NCBI RefSeq assembly: GCF_910594005.1
Contig: NC_057848.1
Location: 56,685,616-56,749,615 of the forward strand
Origin: Cervus elaphus
Taxonomy: Eukaryota; Chordata; Mammalia; Artiodactyla; Cervidae
Direction: 5' to 3'
Length of the DNA: 64,000 bases
Shown piece after piece: positions 32,121-45,424 of this stretch. The translations under genes were made by a program, and so were the position numbers. A model generated the notes under the pieces. It was not told where the DNA came from and ran no database searches. It saw only the letters and a list, made by a program, of their open reading frames with translations. Position 1 is the first letter of the stretch. Each line of letters starts with the position of its first letter.

Positions 32121-32264
32121 TCTGGTAGCTTATCAGGTAACGACTCTCAGGAAACAGGAAGCTATCCCGTGAGGAGTTCTAGAGCACACAAAAACACAAA
32201 AGGTAAATAATTTTATTTCTTATGGTAAGTTCAAACATGACCATTTAAAATAAACAAAAGGCCA

Positions 32265-32394
32265 GGGACTTCCTTGGTGGTCCAGTGGTTAAGATTCCTT
32301 GCATCCACTGCAGGGGACATGGGTTCAATTCCTGGTCCAGGAACTAAGATTCCGTATGCCATGCAGTGTAGCCAAAAAAAAAAAAAAAAAAAAA
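32265..32394 (+). mobile_element. tRNA-Glu-derived SINE (CHR-1-like)
   Basis: Starts 'gggacttccttggtggtcca', has 'gggttcaattcctggtccag' and ends in a 20-base A-run. A short flanking repeat (GGCCA) may be the target-site duplication. It sits about 90 bp upstream of the PLAC1 coding exon, close to the acceptor. Confidence 0.88.
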
Positions 32395-32489
32395 GAGGCC
32401 ATTCTTAAAGCATTGGAAAAAAAATTGAAGAGAGTAGAACTTAAATGTTCTCACTGAAAAGAAAAAAAGCTAAACATGTGAGGTGAGGG

Positions 32490-32615
32490 ATGTGTTTAAT
32501 TAACTCAATAGGGGGAATTCTTTCACAATGTAAATGTATGTCAGATCAACATGTTGTACACTTTAAATCTCTTCCAATTTTATTTGTCTATTATACCTCA
32601 ATAAAACTGAAAAAA
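32490..32615 (+). repeat. L1-type 3' end
   Basis: The text 'catgttgtacactttaaatc' and 'ttatacctcaataaaactga', then an A-run, resembles the 3' end of an older L1. Confidence 0.55.
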
Positions 32616-34998
32616 AAATAAGAAACAAAGGAAAATATCGTTGTGAGAGGGAACTGAATTTTTATTTCATTGTTGGAACTCATGGGTTTCTAGATAACTA
32701 CAATAATTTCTTTAAATGACTTTACCATGTTGTTTTGGTATAAAACACAACTCCCTCACATATACAATGAAAGTCTACACTGATTAGGAGTAGCATTCCT
32801 TTGTGTGCAACCCCAACAAAAAAGAAAACAAAACTGTTTTCATGCCAAACATTAAATAAGGTGACAGAAAATAACAGTTTAATTCAAGCTGACAGCACTT
32901 TCCTCCTGAAGGCCCCAATGTCCTCCCCTATACCATACTAATGAACTCTTCTCTATTGCCGTCTTTTGGTTAGCAACAAATTTAATGAAATGAAAACCCA
33001 GCAAGAAATTGTGGTTTATTTCCAACAAACAAGTGGCTCACTTAAAGGGATCAAATGAATGCTTTTAAAATGCCAGCAGTAGCATCATAGGCCATTAAAA
33101 CCAACAGATTCCCTAATATATTCCTCAGGGCACCTTGTAAAATAGTGAAATTGCAGAAATAAAAACATAACGGTTTTATTTTGACATTTCCCCATCCATA
33201 TTACACATGAAAACTACACAAAAGTCCCATATTGAAGAAAGCAAGTCATGGGTTTGCACTTTACACATTGATTGTCAAGGCATCTCTTAAGGTGTTCTTT
33301 GTGGCCATGGCTTGCACCTCATGGAGTCATATGCTTTGCTTGACATTCTTTTATTTTCACTGGTCTTTTAAATTTATTTTCTTTTTCAATAGGAAGCTTT
33401 CTAGCCATTTCCCAGTCCTATTGCTTTTACCTCCTAAAGAGTGACAGGCAGAGTAATAAAAAGGAGTCAAGCTAAGAACAAGTGTCTAAAGCACTGCTTC
33501 AGAAGGGGTACACATGAAGAAAGAAGGAAGGAACAGGAATATCATCACATATTGTTCAACTCAGCTTTCATTTTAAAATTTTAAAAGTGAAAATAGAATA
33601 AATCAAATAGAAAAGTGCCTAAAATTTCAAAGGAAATGTCTATGCAGGGTTTTACTTTTGTTCCTTGATGAGTTAAGTAATCCTTGAGTAAATGAACTCA
33701 TTGATCTCTTGAGTGTCTACTATGTGCCCAGCACTGTGCTAAATAAAAAAGCATCCTAAGAGAGTTCTTTCTTCCCCTCTTTCTCAGTTGCAAAAATGCA
33801 GCTCTTTATCTTCCTTTGATACTGATGAATTTGCTGTTTTCTTTAATGGCAGAGGAGCCCACTAGCCAGCTGCTGTGGCCTGGATGAAAAGTTTTGTTTT
33901 TATGTCAGCACTTGATCGGATTGGTGCCACTGTCTTTCCCTCCCTTGTTACTGACTCCTTATTCTCTTGAGGATGTTGAGGTGTAAAGAGAAGCCTGAGA
34001 GGTTTACCTGGCTCCTTCCTTTCCTCTTTGTTCTGAAATGTCTCTCTTAAGACTATTTTTTGGTTTGTTTTTCAAACCAAAGCAAAAAAAGAAAGAAAAA
34101 AAAAAAGAAAAAACCAACCAAAAATAACAGCAGCAACAAACCGAACACTCAACCTTCTTACCCCTCCAACAAACCAACCAAACAAAATAAAGTGATGATG
34201 ACCACAGCAACAACAAAAACCAAGTCAATTCTGATGCCAGCTGCTCCTGGATAATGACTCAACAGCTAAATAAACAAGCTACTTGCTCCAGAATGATGTG
34301 TATTTGCTGAGGTTGCTTCTGGAAGCTGAGGTCATCACTCCATCACTGCTGCACTATTGTCTGGGTCTCAGGAAGATCACCTTGTCCTGAGCTCGCTTTA
34401 GGAGCGTCCTTCTCTCTCTCTCTCTCCCCCTCTTTCCTCCTTCCTTCACGTCGTCTCACAGTCTGGACCTATTTGCCCTGAGCAAAAACCTCCCTTTTAA
34501 GCACTTCCTGGAATAGGTCAGGGAAACAATCCTTCCACTCCAGTTTTGTTGCTCAAACCCCAAAACTGAGACCAAGTTTAAGGCTGTGTTCTCATCCAGG
34601 GAGTTACCCATCCACTTCTTCTCCTTCCCTTGAACATCTTTTCTATCTTCCCTTCTCCTCCTTCTCATGGTTAATCCAAAGAGAATTATAAAAAGCCCAG
34701 ATTGTCTGAGAAACATTACAGTTGCCCCCAAACCAATCATTTTAGACTACCTCACTCTCACCCCCAATATTAACTTTTTGAATTACGTTCACTGAATCAG
34801 TCTTGAAGGAAGGGGTTTAGTAAACATCACTGAGTTTGGGAGTTTATTTAGCATAGGACAGAATTTGTTTCCTCTGATTTTCTTGTAACCACAAGATTGC
34901 CACAAGATTGGAGCAATAAATGTGTGTGACAACATAGCTTGGGCTCAGATAAAACTGAAAAATGAAGTTAGTGGGACCTATGTTTAAGACTGCATCTC
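32616..34998. other. Intronic stretch, no exon recognised
   Basis: A-rich simple sequence at about 34,080-34,190 and a CT tract at about 34,409-34,434. The text near 33,710-33,750 ('gtgtctactatgtgcccagc') is MIR- or L2-like. No coding frame is supported. Confidence 0.4.
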
Positions 34999-35000
34999 TA

Positions 35001-35121
35001 GGGACTTCCCTGGTGGTCCAGAGGTTAAGACTCTGTGCCTCCAATGCAGCGGGTGCTGGACCGATCCCTAGTTGGGGAACTAAGATCCCATAAGCTGTGT
35101 GTGACCAAAGGAAAAAAAATG
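35001..35121 (+). mobile_element. tRNA-Glu-derived SINE (CHR-1-like)
   Basis: Starts 'gggacttccctggtggtcca'. Flanked by CTGCATCTCTA at 34,990-35,000 and CTGCATCCCTA at 35,123-35,133, a target-site duplication with one mismatch. Confidence 0.9.
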
Positions 35122-35133
35122 GCTGCATCCCTA

Positions 35134-38100
35134 AGGTGAGAGAGAGGAGTTGGGACATCACGAGAGAGCAGAAGGCACTTGCTAATGAACTTGCTAAGGC
35201 TTAGCTTAATGCCGCTCTTGGGGAGTTGCTCCGTTTTGCTGAGCACAGGTCATCAGAAGTGGGCAGCCTCCCTTCCCTAATGCCTGCAATTCCCAGGGAA
35301 GTTAGAGGGTGTGTGTGTGGGAGTGTGGGTGTGAGTTAAGGGATGGTTATAACTCATTCACAACACAGTGTGAATTCATCAAGTCAGCAGCCCTTTCTAA
35401 CATCCAGCTGAGATGTGCTGGTAGAATGGGATCTTGGACTTGACTGGGGAGGGAGAGGGTGGGCTTTGATTACAGGGTGAGGGGGAGCAGAGGAAAAAGA
35501 GGGTTGAAGGGCTAATGATGGGAAGGGGGTGAGAGAAGAGAGGGCTGTGCGGGATGCCAAATGAGAGCTATTTTTAGCCATAGTTGGGTCTGTGCACAGC
35601 ATCGCAGGAGCTGAGGGAGTTGAGATTTGGGGAAGAAATAACTGCAGAGAGGGGAACGCTCACCCTGGCTTCTTAGAGGAGGTTGGACTGTTAGAAAAAC
35701 TGCAAATTATCCCTGTGACATCCCAGAATCTATGAGTTTCGATGCATTTGTATAACCAAACAGGGCTCAGCTATTGGTACCTACAGTCCTGAACTGAACT
35801 ATAGAGAGGCCAGCAAATCCAGAGCTGCTAATGACACGTGGATGCAAAATGTTTGCTTTCCTTGTAGCTATAGAGTACAGTAGCTTTCTGTTTTTCTAAA
35901 TGTGGTTTATGCATACACAGTTTCCATCAGTCCTTTCAAAAGAGTTTTCCTCCTTTCCCCTTTTAAAAAAATTCCCGAATAAGCCTAAATCTTAATACAT
36001 CTTTTACATTAAAAAAAAAGAAACGTTTCATTCTGGGAATATGAACTCTATTTCTTAATGTCTTACAAGAAAGAGATTGAATATTGGTCTAAACACAGAG
36101 CATTTTTAATCTCAGGGAAAAAAAGATACTTTTCAAGAGAGACAAAAGCTGAAGTCCAACTTAGTCTTGTGATGTTGGTGAGCGAATGGAGATGTATAAC
36201 ACAAATCTCCTTGAAAGCAGACAGGACTTTTGCCTCCCCATCGCCTCTGATGTCGTTAAAGACACATATGAACTCTTTGCATGGGGAATGGGGAGGGGAA
36301 TTAGCTAAACATTTCCACATCTGGTTTGAGAACAGTTTGGAAAAAGAATTCACTCCATAGGCTCCTGGAAGCTTTTGGGGTCGACAGTTATTTATTTTTA
36401 AAATTCAGTATACTCATGACAGCAGAGTTATCACTTGTATATTGTTTTCCCAGAATCTTGTTGTCAAAACAAAAGGAAACAGAGGGGAAAAGGAAACTCC
36501 AAGGCAGTATGCAATTATCTCAGGGAAATATAACTGTCAGGGCATTGATTTGCAGCAAAGTTTGTTCACGCTCTTGCAGCTGATTTGAAGAAAAATGAAT
36601 CTGAGTTGGAATAAAAATCCTTCTAAAAAATAAAAACAGAAGAATCCTAACACTCTGTGGACCCTTTAGTTTAGAAATTCAAATAGTCACATGTTGACTT
36701 TGCCCAGCCAACTATCTCAAAGCTTGGGAGCCTTTTAAAATTGAGGCCCAGTTTTAAAAAATTACTTGGTTTGCTGCTCTCAAAGAAAGTGAGCATTGTG
36801 ATTATATTAATGATGCTGAAGGTACATTAAGGTGAGTTAGAAAATTAAATTACTGCTTTGGTAGAATTTACATTCATTCTAAAGAAATCTGGGCCCAGTT
36901 TCGTTTTCTAGCCTCACGAAGCAAGCTGTTAAAGTAACCACACATTATTCATTGTTTGGTGAGGAAGAAGAATTATGAACTGCTAATGCTTAACAATGTC
37001 CATTCTCTCAACCGAGGAAAACACCTTGACTCAACCCTAGGAAAGATTTCATTCAAATTAAACTAATCATTAAAAGTGTTTTTTTTTTCTCTGATTCTAA
37101 AGGTGGAAACAGTGGAGGGAAAAAACTGTAGAAAAATTGGGAGATATAGAAAAAAAAGAAAGCATTCTTTGATCTCAAAATAATCATTGTTAAATTTTTA
37201 GTTTCTATACTTTTAGTTTTGGGGGGAGCAGAAAAGTCTATATAAATATATATGATCCAAAGTCGTTTCTGAAAAAAAAAAAAAGGGCAAGGCTTTTTGA
37301 AAGCTGTTTTTAATTTTTGACATTGAATTTGAAGGCAATCAAAGCATTATTTTTGTTTGGGCCATCTGGTTTTGTTCTTATAATCTGTTAAGCTATCAAG
37401 CATAGTTTAAATGTCATGGTTCATCTCATGCACAAATAAAGGTTGCGAAATAAGTAAGAATCCAAGCTCCTTGTAAGAGAGAGAAGTTTTCGCTGGGTCA
37501 TAAATTTGGTTACTAAAAGGTGAGGAGTCTGATGTGAAATCAAGTCATAATAAACCTATGAAACAAGGGTAAACCATACCCTGACTGAACATAAGCATTT
37601 CCAATAAATATAGAAAGCTGCATTTTGGTGGAAATGGCAAATATCAGGTTATGGGAACTCGCTCCCTTTCGTGAAGAGAAGCTGAGTTCAGTTTTTAAAG
37701 TTGAACGAAGGGATGTATTTCATAATTTCCATAAAATGTAAGGAAAATCCCAAATGTGTGCCCCTAATCCAGTTTATGTGTTAATTTAATAATTTATTTG
37801 AGTTTGATTTTTCAGAAAATGACACCCTTTGCCACAAAGCCCCAGAGTCCCTTCTCATTTCAAAAGACAAGGTAAGTTTGTGTCTGGGCAGAGGTTGCAA
37901 GTCCGCAGCAGCATAGCCGCCTTTTTAACCCATTAGTCATCTCTGGAAGGCTGCCCAAACCAGAGAAAGGCTCCTTCGCCCAAGATGACTTCCGGGTGTT
38001 ACCATCAGAAGGCCGGGGACTGAATCAGACGCTCCTTCAAGGGCTTCACCACCTCTTTGATACACCTGTGTCAATAAACAAGGACTCTAGATGGCTTTCA

Positions 38101-40275
38101 AAAATGGTCAGGCACATTCCTCTCTCCCTTTCAAAATTGGGATTTTTGGGTACAGGTTTTCTTAAAGTGAGGTGCACGTCTACGGCCCCAGCTGAAGGAT
38201 GGCTTAAGTCCAAATCAAACCACAGTTGACTACAGACTGTTTGGCTGATTTTTACCTGACTTGACTAATATGTGGCTCTCCCAAACCCAAAGCTACCTTG
38301 TGTGTGCCCCCACCCAGAATGTGGCCACTTGGTCCACGTGTGTACACCCTGACTGAGGCCATTCACCATCCCTTGGCTCCCGAGAGGGAGAAAGGGTTTA
38401 GAAAAGGTTTCTTTGGTAGGAAAGCTGTTGCCCATTGTTAGGGAGCCTATAGCTTGGGAGGCTTGCCTGCATATTGGAATAGGTAAAGAGGCATTGCCCT
38501 GAGGCCAGGACATTGTAGGAAAAACAAATCCTTCTCTCCCTCTCTCTTTCTCTCACACACATATACAGGCACACACAGATGGACAAATGGATGAATACAC
38601 AGACACACACATTAAGAAGAAAGGAAAACCCAAATCTATTTCCTGCTGTTGCCATGATCCTTACTATTTTTTCCCACCCCTTAATGCTTGGGCTGTAAAT
38701 TCTTTAGGGAGCTGAGTCTTGATCTACTATAGTGTCTGGTACATGGTAAATACTCAGTACATAGTTATTGGATAAAAGAATGAAGGAACCACCAGAAATT
38801 ACCATCTTCCCCTGTGCCTCCTTATCCAACTCCTAAAGGCCTGAACCTTGTTACTGGCTAAATCTCTCCTCCACTCATTCCCCAAACTCCTCCTTGAAGT
38901 CCTGGGGCAACAGTGAAAATTTTCTTGGTAGAAAGTGTGGGGCCCACATCAAGAGTCCTGCCCACTTATCCACCTGCCTATCTACTGAGCTTCCTGATGC
39001 CAAGGGCTGTATGTCGGCCCAGGCCAACTGTACCCACTGCCCTCTCGATTAGCTCCTAGCCAGCTACTCCAAACGGAGCCAGCACTCCGTGCACTAACTC
39101 CCTGACCCGGGTCACTGTCCTCCTTCCTGCTATTAAGCAACCAAGCAACAAGTAGCAGCATGCCTAGATGTAATGGGAGATTCACAGGCTACCCCCACTC
39201 TGATGGTATCAGATAAGTGAATGAAGTCAACCTCTGCACAGAAGATAGGTGCAACTTTCTCTGGTCTGGCTTTACATGGGAGGAGAGAAGAAATTCTTAA
39301 GACCACCCAGACCAAGTCAGGCAACTGAGAGACACAGTATCATCAGAACTGAAAGTCTCAGGTCCACAAGGTACTGAAGAGTGCTGGGTGCCTAGAAGGG
39401 GCTTCCTGGAACCACTGGGTTGACTGAAGCCAGTGGACACAGATCTCCTAAGTCGCCCATGGATGGATTCCCTTAGCTACAAGGAGGAACCAAAACATGG
39501 GCTGGATGTCTGTTCCTCCTTATAGCTCATCTACATGTCCACTGTCAGTTCTGAGCACAGAGGTGGAAATCAAAAAGCACCAGAGGTTTCTGAAAAATCA
39601 GAGGCAAGATGGATTAAGTCTTCCCCAGCGCAAGCTGACCCTTGGCTCACTCTGGGCCAGACTCGCTCAATCCACTCCACCAACTCTAGACTGAGAGAGA
39701 TCCAGGCAAACTCCAGGTTTTGTTTCAGTGCCCCCAGCCTGAGTGCTCCCCTAGAATGCTTTGAAGTTGACCCCATCTCCACATGTGCTATTGTATTTCA
39801 CTGGTAGATATCACTCTCCACCTCTGCCATCTGTAACTTTTATATAACAAAAATTTGACTTTTGGTATGATAGGTCCTTATCCCAGAAATGTTGAAAAAC
39901 TTAAGACAGAGTGTCGGCTTGATACCTTCTCTATGCAATTAGTCTTTCATTAAAATAGATACATGATATGTTGAACCTGTGTTCATCATCTGTCTATTAT
40001 AATGTATATATATTTAAAAGTAAATATATAACATATAATGTTAGGCTAACCTGTTACATTATTATATCTGATAATATATACATATGTGGTATATAATACT
40101 ATTAAAATATATATTAACAACAAAAAGAGGAGGGTCTCTACTCCTGAAAATCTATCTTCCCCTTAACTAAGAACAAAGGCCTCTTTTCTGAAAGATTTCT
40201 CAAGGGCCAAGCTGTTGAACTTACATCATTTACCTATAAATGTATATGTGTGTATATATATACACATATACATGT
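35134..40275. other. Intronic stretch, mostly unique
   Basis: Long, AT-rich, relatively repeat-poor DNA, with (CA)n-rich text at about 38,553-38,612 and AT-rich low complexity at about 39,990-40,265. The opposing frames at 36,058-36,360 have no recognisable domain. No exon, RNA gene or young transposon was recognised. Confidence 0.4.
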
Positions 40276-40735
40276 GGAATTATGTCCCCTCATATTCATA
40301 TGTTGAAGTCCTCACCCCCAGTACCCCAGAATGTAACCTTATTTGGAAATAGGGTCTTTATAGAGATAATGAAATTAAAATGAGATCATTAGGGTGGGCT
40401 CTAATCCAATATGACTGATGCTCTTACTAAAAGGGGAAATTTGGACACAGAGGGAAGATGATGTGAAGTCACAGGGAGAAGACAGCCACATGACTGGAGC
40501 GATGCATTTACAAGCCAAAGAAGGCCCAGGATTTTCATCAAACATCAGAAACTAGAAGAGGCAATGAAGGATCCTCTCCTAGAGCCATCAGAGAGAGAGC
40601 ATGGCCCTGATGACATTTTGATCTTGGACTTCTAGCTTCCAGAACTGTGAGAGAATATACTTTTGTTGTTTTAAGCCTCCCAGTTTGGGCTACTTTGTAC
40701 AGCAGCCTTAGGAAACTAATAAATATATTTTTCCA
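40275..40735 (+). repeat. Ancient interspersed repeat, near full length
   Basis: Ordered phrases: 'catatgttgaagtcctcacc', 'cagaatgtaaccttatttgg', 'tcattagggtgggctctaat', 'agatgatgtgaagtcacagg', 'gatcttggacttctagcttc', 'ttaggaaactaataaatat'. A common mammalian dispersed repeat; family not named here. Confidence 0.7.
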
Positions 40736-42590
40736 ACAAATTGAACAGACACACATGCCTCCTTCCTGAGATAAGAGTTTGAAAGGATGAACATTCTGAC
40801 TCTTTGTCTTGTTACAACGTTAAATTCCCCTTGGGATTAGGAAGATACTAACTAACCAGGATTGGAGACAGGAAGTTGTAAAGAAAGGAGGCTGTCTAAA
40901 GGTACTGTCTAAAGCTGCTGGTGGTACTGGATGCTGCAAGAGAGTGAAAGGAGGGAGGGAGAGAGATTTTAGTGTAACATCAGGAAGGCTTTTTCTAACT
41001 TTAAAAGTTGTCCAAAAATGCACAGAGAAGTCTGTTGTAGAACTAAGCTTCCTTGGTTCTCTGCAGGCCTTCTGGTAGAGTCTGGGTGGTCACTTGTCAG
41101 GATGGCTGGAGAGGGAATTCCTGTCCTATGTGGGAGGTTAGATTATAGTGTCTTGAAGGCTCTATCACCAAATGCCGCATGTGTGTTCCCATGTGTGTGT
41201 TCGTAATATATGATCATAACTCATAATGTGTTCATAATCATGTATTATAATGTGGTCATAATTAGTGCATATATTATGAATACAGGCAGGAGAGAATACA
41301 CACACACACACAGTATGCAGTTATTTACATACATCTTCCTGATATATACAGGACTACACAATACAGCCTCACAGGGACCTGAGTCTTCAGCCAGGTTTTT
41401 GTTGTGACTGGCCCTTGTTGATATTGGTGGCAGTGACAAGGATAAGGTGCCAGGGGAGAAGGGAGGGTGAGTCACAATGTAGCCATCAGAATGGGGCTTA
41501 CTGTCTAGCTCTAAATGATGGGGGGCTGACTTGACCTTTTCAAGCAGCACAACTTCTGAAAGTCTCACACTGGGGGTTCTCTTTACAAACTTCCTGCACT
41601 GAATGGAATGGTTGGGGCTCTGCTCCTTGGAACTAGCGTCATAGCTACAGGGCAAGTGCTCAAAAGTCTAAATATTCTCTATTCAACCTAGAAAGGAGTG
41701 GGGGGAACAACAACCCCCCCCCCCGACTCTTTTTGTGCTTCTTTGCAATGTTCTAAGCAATTACAGAATCCTAGGATTTTTGGAAGTTTGTTTCAATATA
41801 TATGAGTCACATGTGGCAATAAATCTCTCCTTTTTTCTTTAGTTTGGCTATCTTTTCTGTGTATAGAGACACCCCTCCCATAGAGTGTGTTCTCTCGTTA
41901 TCTCCGTTGATCCTTGCAGCAATCCTGTAAGGTCCTCAAAAGCAAACATCACATGTTAAAACTGTGGAAATGGGGGCCCAGAAGGGTGGAGACTCTAGGC
42001 CTTGGGCCTTCCCAGGAGCCTGCCTGGTTTCTCTTCGCCTTTACGCCAGATACAAAATTGGAAGATACTATAGTGAGCAAATCATTGTGGCAAGGAAGGG
42101 AAAGTCCTGCAATGACTTGACCTATGGACCACTGCTTCAAGATACGTGGCGAACTCTGCGTCAGTGCTGGCGGCTGGGTTGTTTAGGAGAGGGAGAAGAA
42201 TTGACCCTCAAACTCAGCCAAGGGAGCAGAGCAAACAAAAGGAACAGAGGGCCTTTGGGAGCAACTTCCCACAGCTGCGAAAAGCTGAGAGAAGCTCTAA
42301 GAGGGCAAATGGCAGTGAAGGGCAGAGACCGAACTTTCCAGAATAGCCCCAGGTTTGAAAATGATAAGAGGAAGAACAGAGTATTCACAGGCTGAAGATG
42401 GCAGACCTGTTAGACAGAGGCTGAACGTGTCATTTGTGTTTCCACTGTCACTTTTTAAAGTTTTCTTTGTATTCCTAAGTTATGGGAACAAGGAAACTGA
42501 GTCCACCCAAGGCTGTTCATCTGGTGGAGAAACTGAAATTCCTCTGAAGAAGGAAGGAAGGAAACAAACATTTACTGAGACACTGTGTTA
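40736..42590. other. Intronic stretch, no exon recognised
   Basis: Short (CA)n at about 41,297-41,312 and a C-run at about 41,714-41,725. The several overlapping frames (41,245-41,655 minus, 41,964-42,395 plus) lack domains. Confidence 0.4.
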
Positions 42591-42780
42591 AGAGGCTTTA
42601 CTTGCCGTATCTCACTGAATCCTCACAGCAACCCCGTGTGGGAGGTACTCTTAGTAATGGCCCCATTTTACAGAAGAAGAAGTTGAGGCTCAGATACATT
42701 AGGGAACTCACTAAAGACACAAAGCTAGTAAGTGGCAAAAACAGGATTGGAAGCATCTGCCATAAGCATGGAGCTTCCAG
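42590..42780 (-). repeat. MIR SINE, antisense
   Basis: Reads 'atctcactgaatcctcacag', 'ccccattttacagaagaaga', 'agttgaggctcagatacatt' and 'acaaagctagtaagtggc', the complement of MIR. Confidence 0.85.
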
Positions 42781-44760
42781 AGTTTTCTCTCTAGTATTTG
42801 CCAGTGCTAGGAAAATAATACAGGGCAGGTGTCTGACAAAGAGGACATTACAAAAAGAGGCATAGATTATTTATGGGGTGATGACAGATGGGAAGGTGAG
42901 GAAATTAATAGCTTTTCAAACAGAGGGAATTGAGAAAAAAAGCAATAAATGAGAGACAGAAATTCAGAAGTGCTCAGAGAAGATAATTCGAGGTCACTGA
43001 TCACTCCTTGTAGTTTTGACTTCTTAAGACCAAGCTGTCATTCCTGATTTCAATGGAACACATTTATTCCATGAGCTGCATGGTGACCCAGAGTATAATG
43101 CACCTTAGGACATGCTGTATATTCAGGCCTTCCCCATCTATTTTTGACAAGGGAAATGGGCATAACTTCTGTACAAAGCCACCAAATATGGCAACCGCAA
43201 CTCTGAAGAATGGCCTGCAAGCTCAAGCCTCAAGATCTCTATGACTGGATAAAAGGTACCGCACTTTCTCAAACTCTTGCATTTGTTACAGAAGTGGGGA
43301 ATCACATGGTCCTGCTTCCACCCTGAGGACAGAGATTGTGTCTCTTTCTGATTTCATCATGTCTTTAAAAGGAATGCTGGGGTATGTTTACCAGGCCTGG
43401 ATGTTTGTGAAGCTATGTGCAGGGCTTGGATGGGAGGGGGAAGAGAACAGACCACTGAAAGGGACTTCACATTGGCTCCATGTTCTAAATAACTTGCTGG
43501 GCAGCCCCAGTGCCCTCATAAAAGTTGAGCTTCCAGAAACATTTTAGTACTCACTTTAAAAAAAGCCCACGTGGTGAGCGTTAAAGCAGTGGGGCTGGGA
43601 TGTTCTTGGTTCCTGGTCAAAGGCACTAGCTTGAGATGTTGGAGAAAGGAACTGAGCTGGTTTCCCCTAATACTACCATCTGGCATTCTCTCAGACTCCT
43701 CATGAAGAATCTTACATTGTTTGAGCCATGCACTAGCTTACAATAAGAACTGAACAACTGTGGCCCCCAGCTGTTAGAAATCAAGACAGAGCTATTAAAA
43801 CCAGCAGGGCCGACCCAGCAGTAGAGCCTGGCCATTTTGCATGGAAGGCGACCCTCTCCTAAACCAGGGGATTAGTGTGTTCACGTTGGGACAGTCACTG
43901 AAGCAGGTGCTCATTCTCTGGGTGGTTCAGAGTTATTTTTCTGACTGCCTAGAGGTAGAGGCTGAAATAGAGTAAGTCCTCAAAGGGCACGACCCCATCC
44001 AGGGGATTGGGAGATAAGGGAGATATTCCTTGTTCTTTGCTCCCTTGGAAAATGGAAAGACAAACTCTTGGCACAAAATGGTAGCTGCCCTGGTGTTTGT
44101 GCTACAAAACCAGGGGGAAGGAGCAGATGAAAGAAATAGGAAGGATTGTCCTTCTCAAGGTATATCGTCATTTAGGACACATCACTAGGAATGTATGTTC
44201 AAATTCTGAATCTCTAATTAAGCAACACTTTCGAAAGGGCCACCTTATCATTGTTTATAAAATAAACTGATTTTCAGGAAGGGGGATTTTCCCCTTCATT
44301 TGAGAGATTTTGCTGGTGAGGGATCATCAAACTAGGAGGCATTTTTTAAAAAATCAAGTTTTTAAGTAGTATTTGTTATTTCTAAATATAAGAATTTATG
44401 GTTTTACTTTGTCTTCTGAAGATTCCATGAGCTTATCTATAAAGGTGACTAAAAATTTGGTGCTAGTAATGTCCTGGTTATGATTCCTCCTATATGGATA
44501 CATGCTTGGGACGTCTAGGCTGATTGGGCATTGGGAATAATAAGTGGTCTTGGAGAGGAGATTACAGAGGAGACAGTGACGTAGCTCACTTACAGGACAG
44601 AAATGGGTGACATTTATATGGACAGGGAAAGGGTGAGAAGAAAGTCTGAGGAAAGACTCTTCAAAATAATATCATAGAGGGCTCAAGGCAAGATGATACT
44701 CTAGCAGCTAAGTGGCTTTGTTGTGTCAGAGAAACCTGGTATAAAACGGTGCTCAGTTTT
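42781..44760. other. Intronic stretch, nothing recognised
   Basis: No exon or well-defined repeat was recognised. The short frames on both strands have no domain. Confidence 0.35.
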
Positions 44761-44764
44761 TACA

Positions 44765-44970
44765 TGCTGAGTAACCCTGGGCTTACTAAGTGTTGCTTTC
44801 CTCATTTGTTACTCCTCTAAGTGTTGCTTTCCTCATTTGTAAAATAAGGATAGTAACAACAACAACAATACTTCCTAGGGTTGTTGTGAGGAGTAAATGA
44901 AACCAATGAGTGTAAAAGTGCTTAGTATAGTTCCTGACATGTAAGTGCTCAATAAATGGGAGCTATTATT
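44765..44970 (+). repeat. MIR SINE with an internal 24-bp duplication
   Basis: MIR text ends 'gtaagtgctcaataaatggg'. Inside, a 24-bp segment (CTAAGTGTTGCTTTCCTCAT...) occurs perfectly twice, at 44,786-44,809 and 44,817-44,840, a period of 31 bp. Confidence 0.85.
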
Positions 44971-44980
44971 AAAAACCATT

Positions 44981-45103
44981 CCTTTTTTTTTTTGGCCGTG
45001 GCACAAGGTTTGTAGGATTTTAGTCTCCTGACTAGGGATTCAACCCAGGCCCACTGCAGTGAAAGTGCTGAGTCTTAGCCACTGGACCTCCAGGGAGTCC
45101 CCT
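44981..45103 (-). mobile_element. tRNA-Glu-derived SINE (CHR-1-like), antisense
   Basis: A T-run, then 'ttttggccgtggcacaaggt', 'tagggattcaacccaggccc' and 'cactggacctccagggagtc', the complement of the SINE. Confidence 0.85.
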
Positions 45104-45186
45104 AAAATCATGATTCTTGAATACAAAAACTAAAGTAAACTAGGCAGATAAACAGGGCTCATAGAACCTTTTAGAAGCTCCTAAAC

Positions 45187-45384
45187 TACTTCCCTGGTGG
45201 CTCAGATGTTAAAGAATCTGCCTGTAATGCAGGAGACCTGGGTTCAGTCTCTGGGTCGGGAAGTTCCACTGGCAACCCACTCCAGTATTCTTGCCTGGAG
45301 AGTTCCATGGACAGAGGAGCCTGGAAAGCTACAGTCCATGGGGTCTCAAAGAGTCGGACACGACTGAGTGACTAATGCTATACT
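45187..45384 (+). mobile_element. Bov-tA SINE
   Basis: A 'cttccctggtggctcagatg' head, 'ctccagtattcttgcctgga' and the end 'gagtcggacacgactgagtg' are the full Bov-tA pattern. Confidence 0.92.
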
Positions 45385-45424
45385 TTCAAACTATTTTAAT
45401 GCTGACATCTAAACCACATTCTGA

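Larger units (their letters stand above)
31450..32178 (-). other. PLAC1: PLAC1 coding exon (terminal exon)
   Basis: On the minus strand an intron ending 'tttttgtgtgctctag' (acceptor AG at 32,179-32,180) is followed by 58 nt of 5' UTR, the reading frame, a 3' UTR and the poly(A) signal AATAAA at 31,471-31,476, about 105 nt past the stop. The 31,450 end is an estimate from the signal. In human, too, the whole PLAC1 coding region lies in the last exon, with the upstream exons non-coding. The PLAC1 promoters are not recognisable in this window. Confidence 0.85.

Noticed and set aside
36058..36360. Opposing frames of 100 and 96 codons over the same DNA
   Set aside because: No domain or splice context; overlapping frames on both strands suggest chance.
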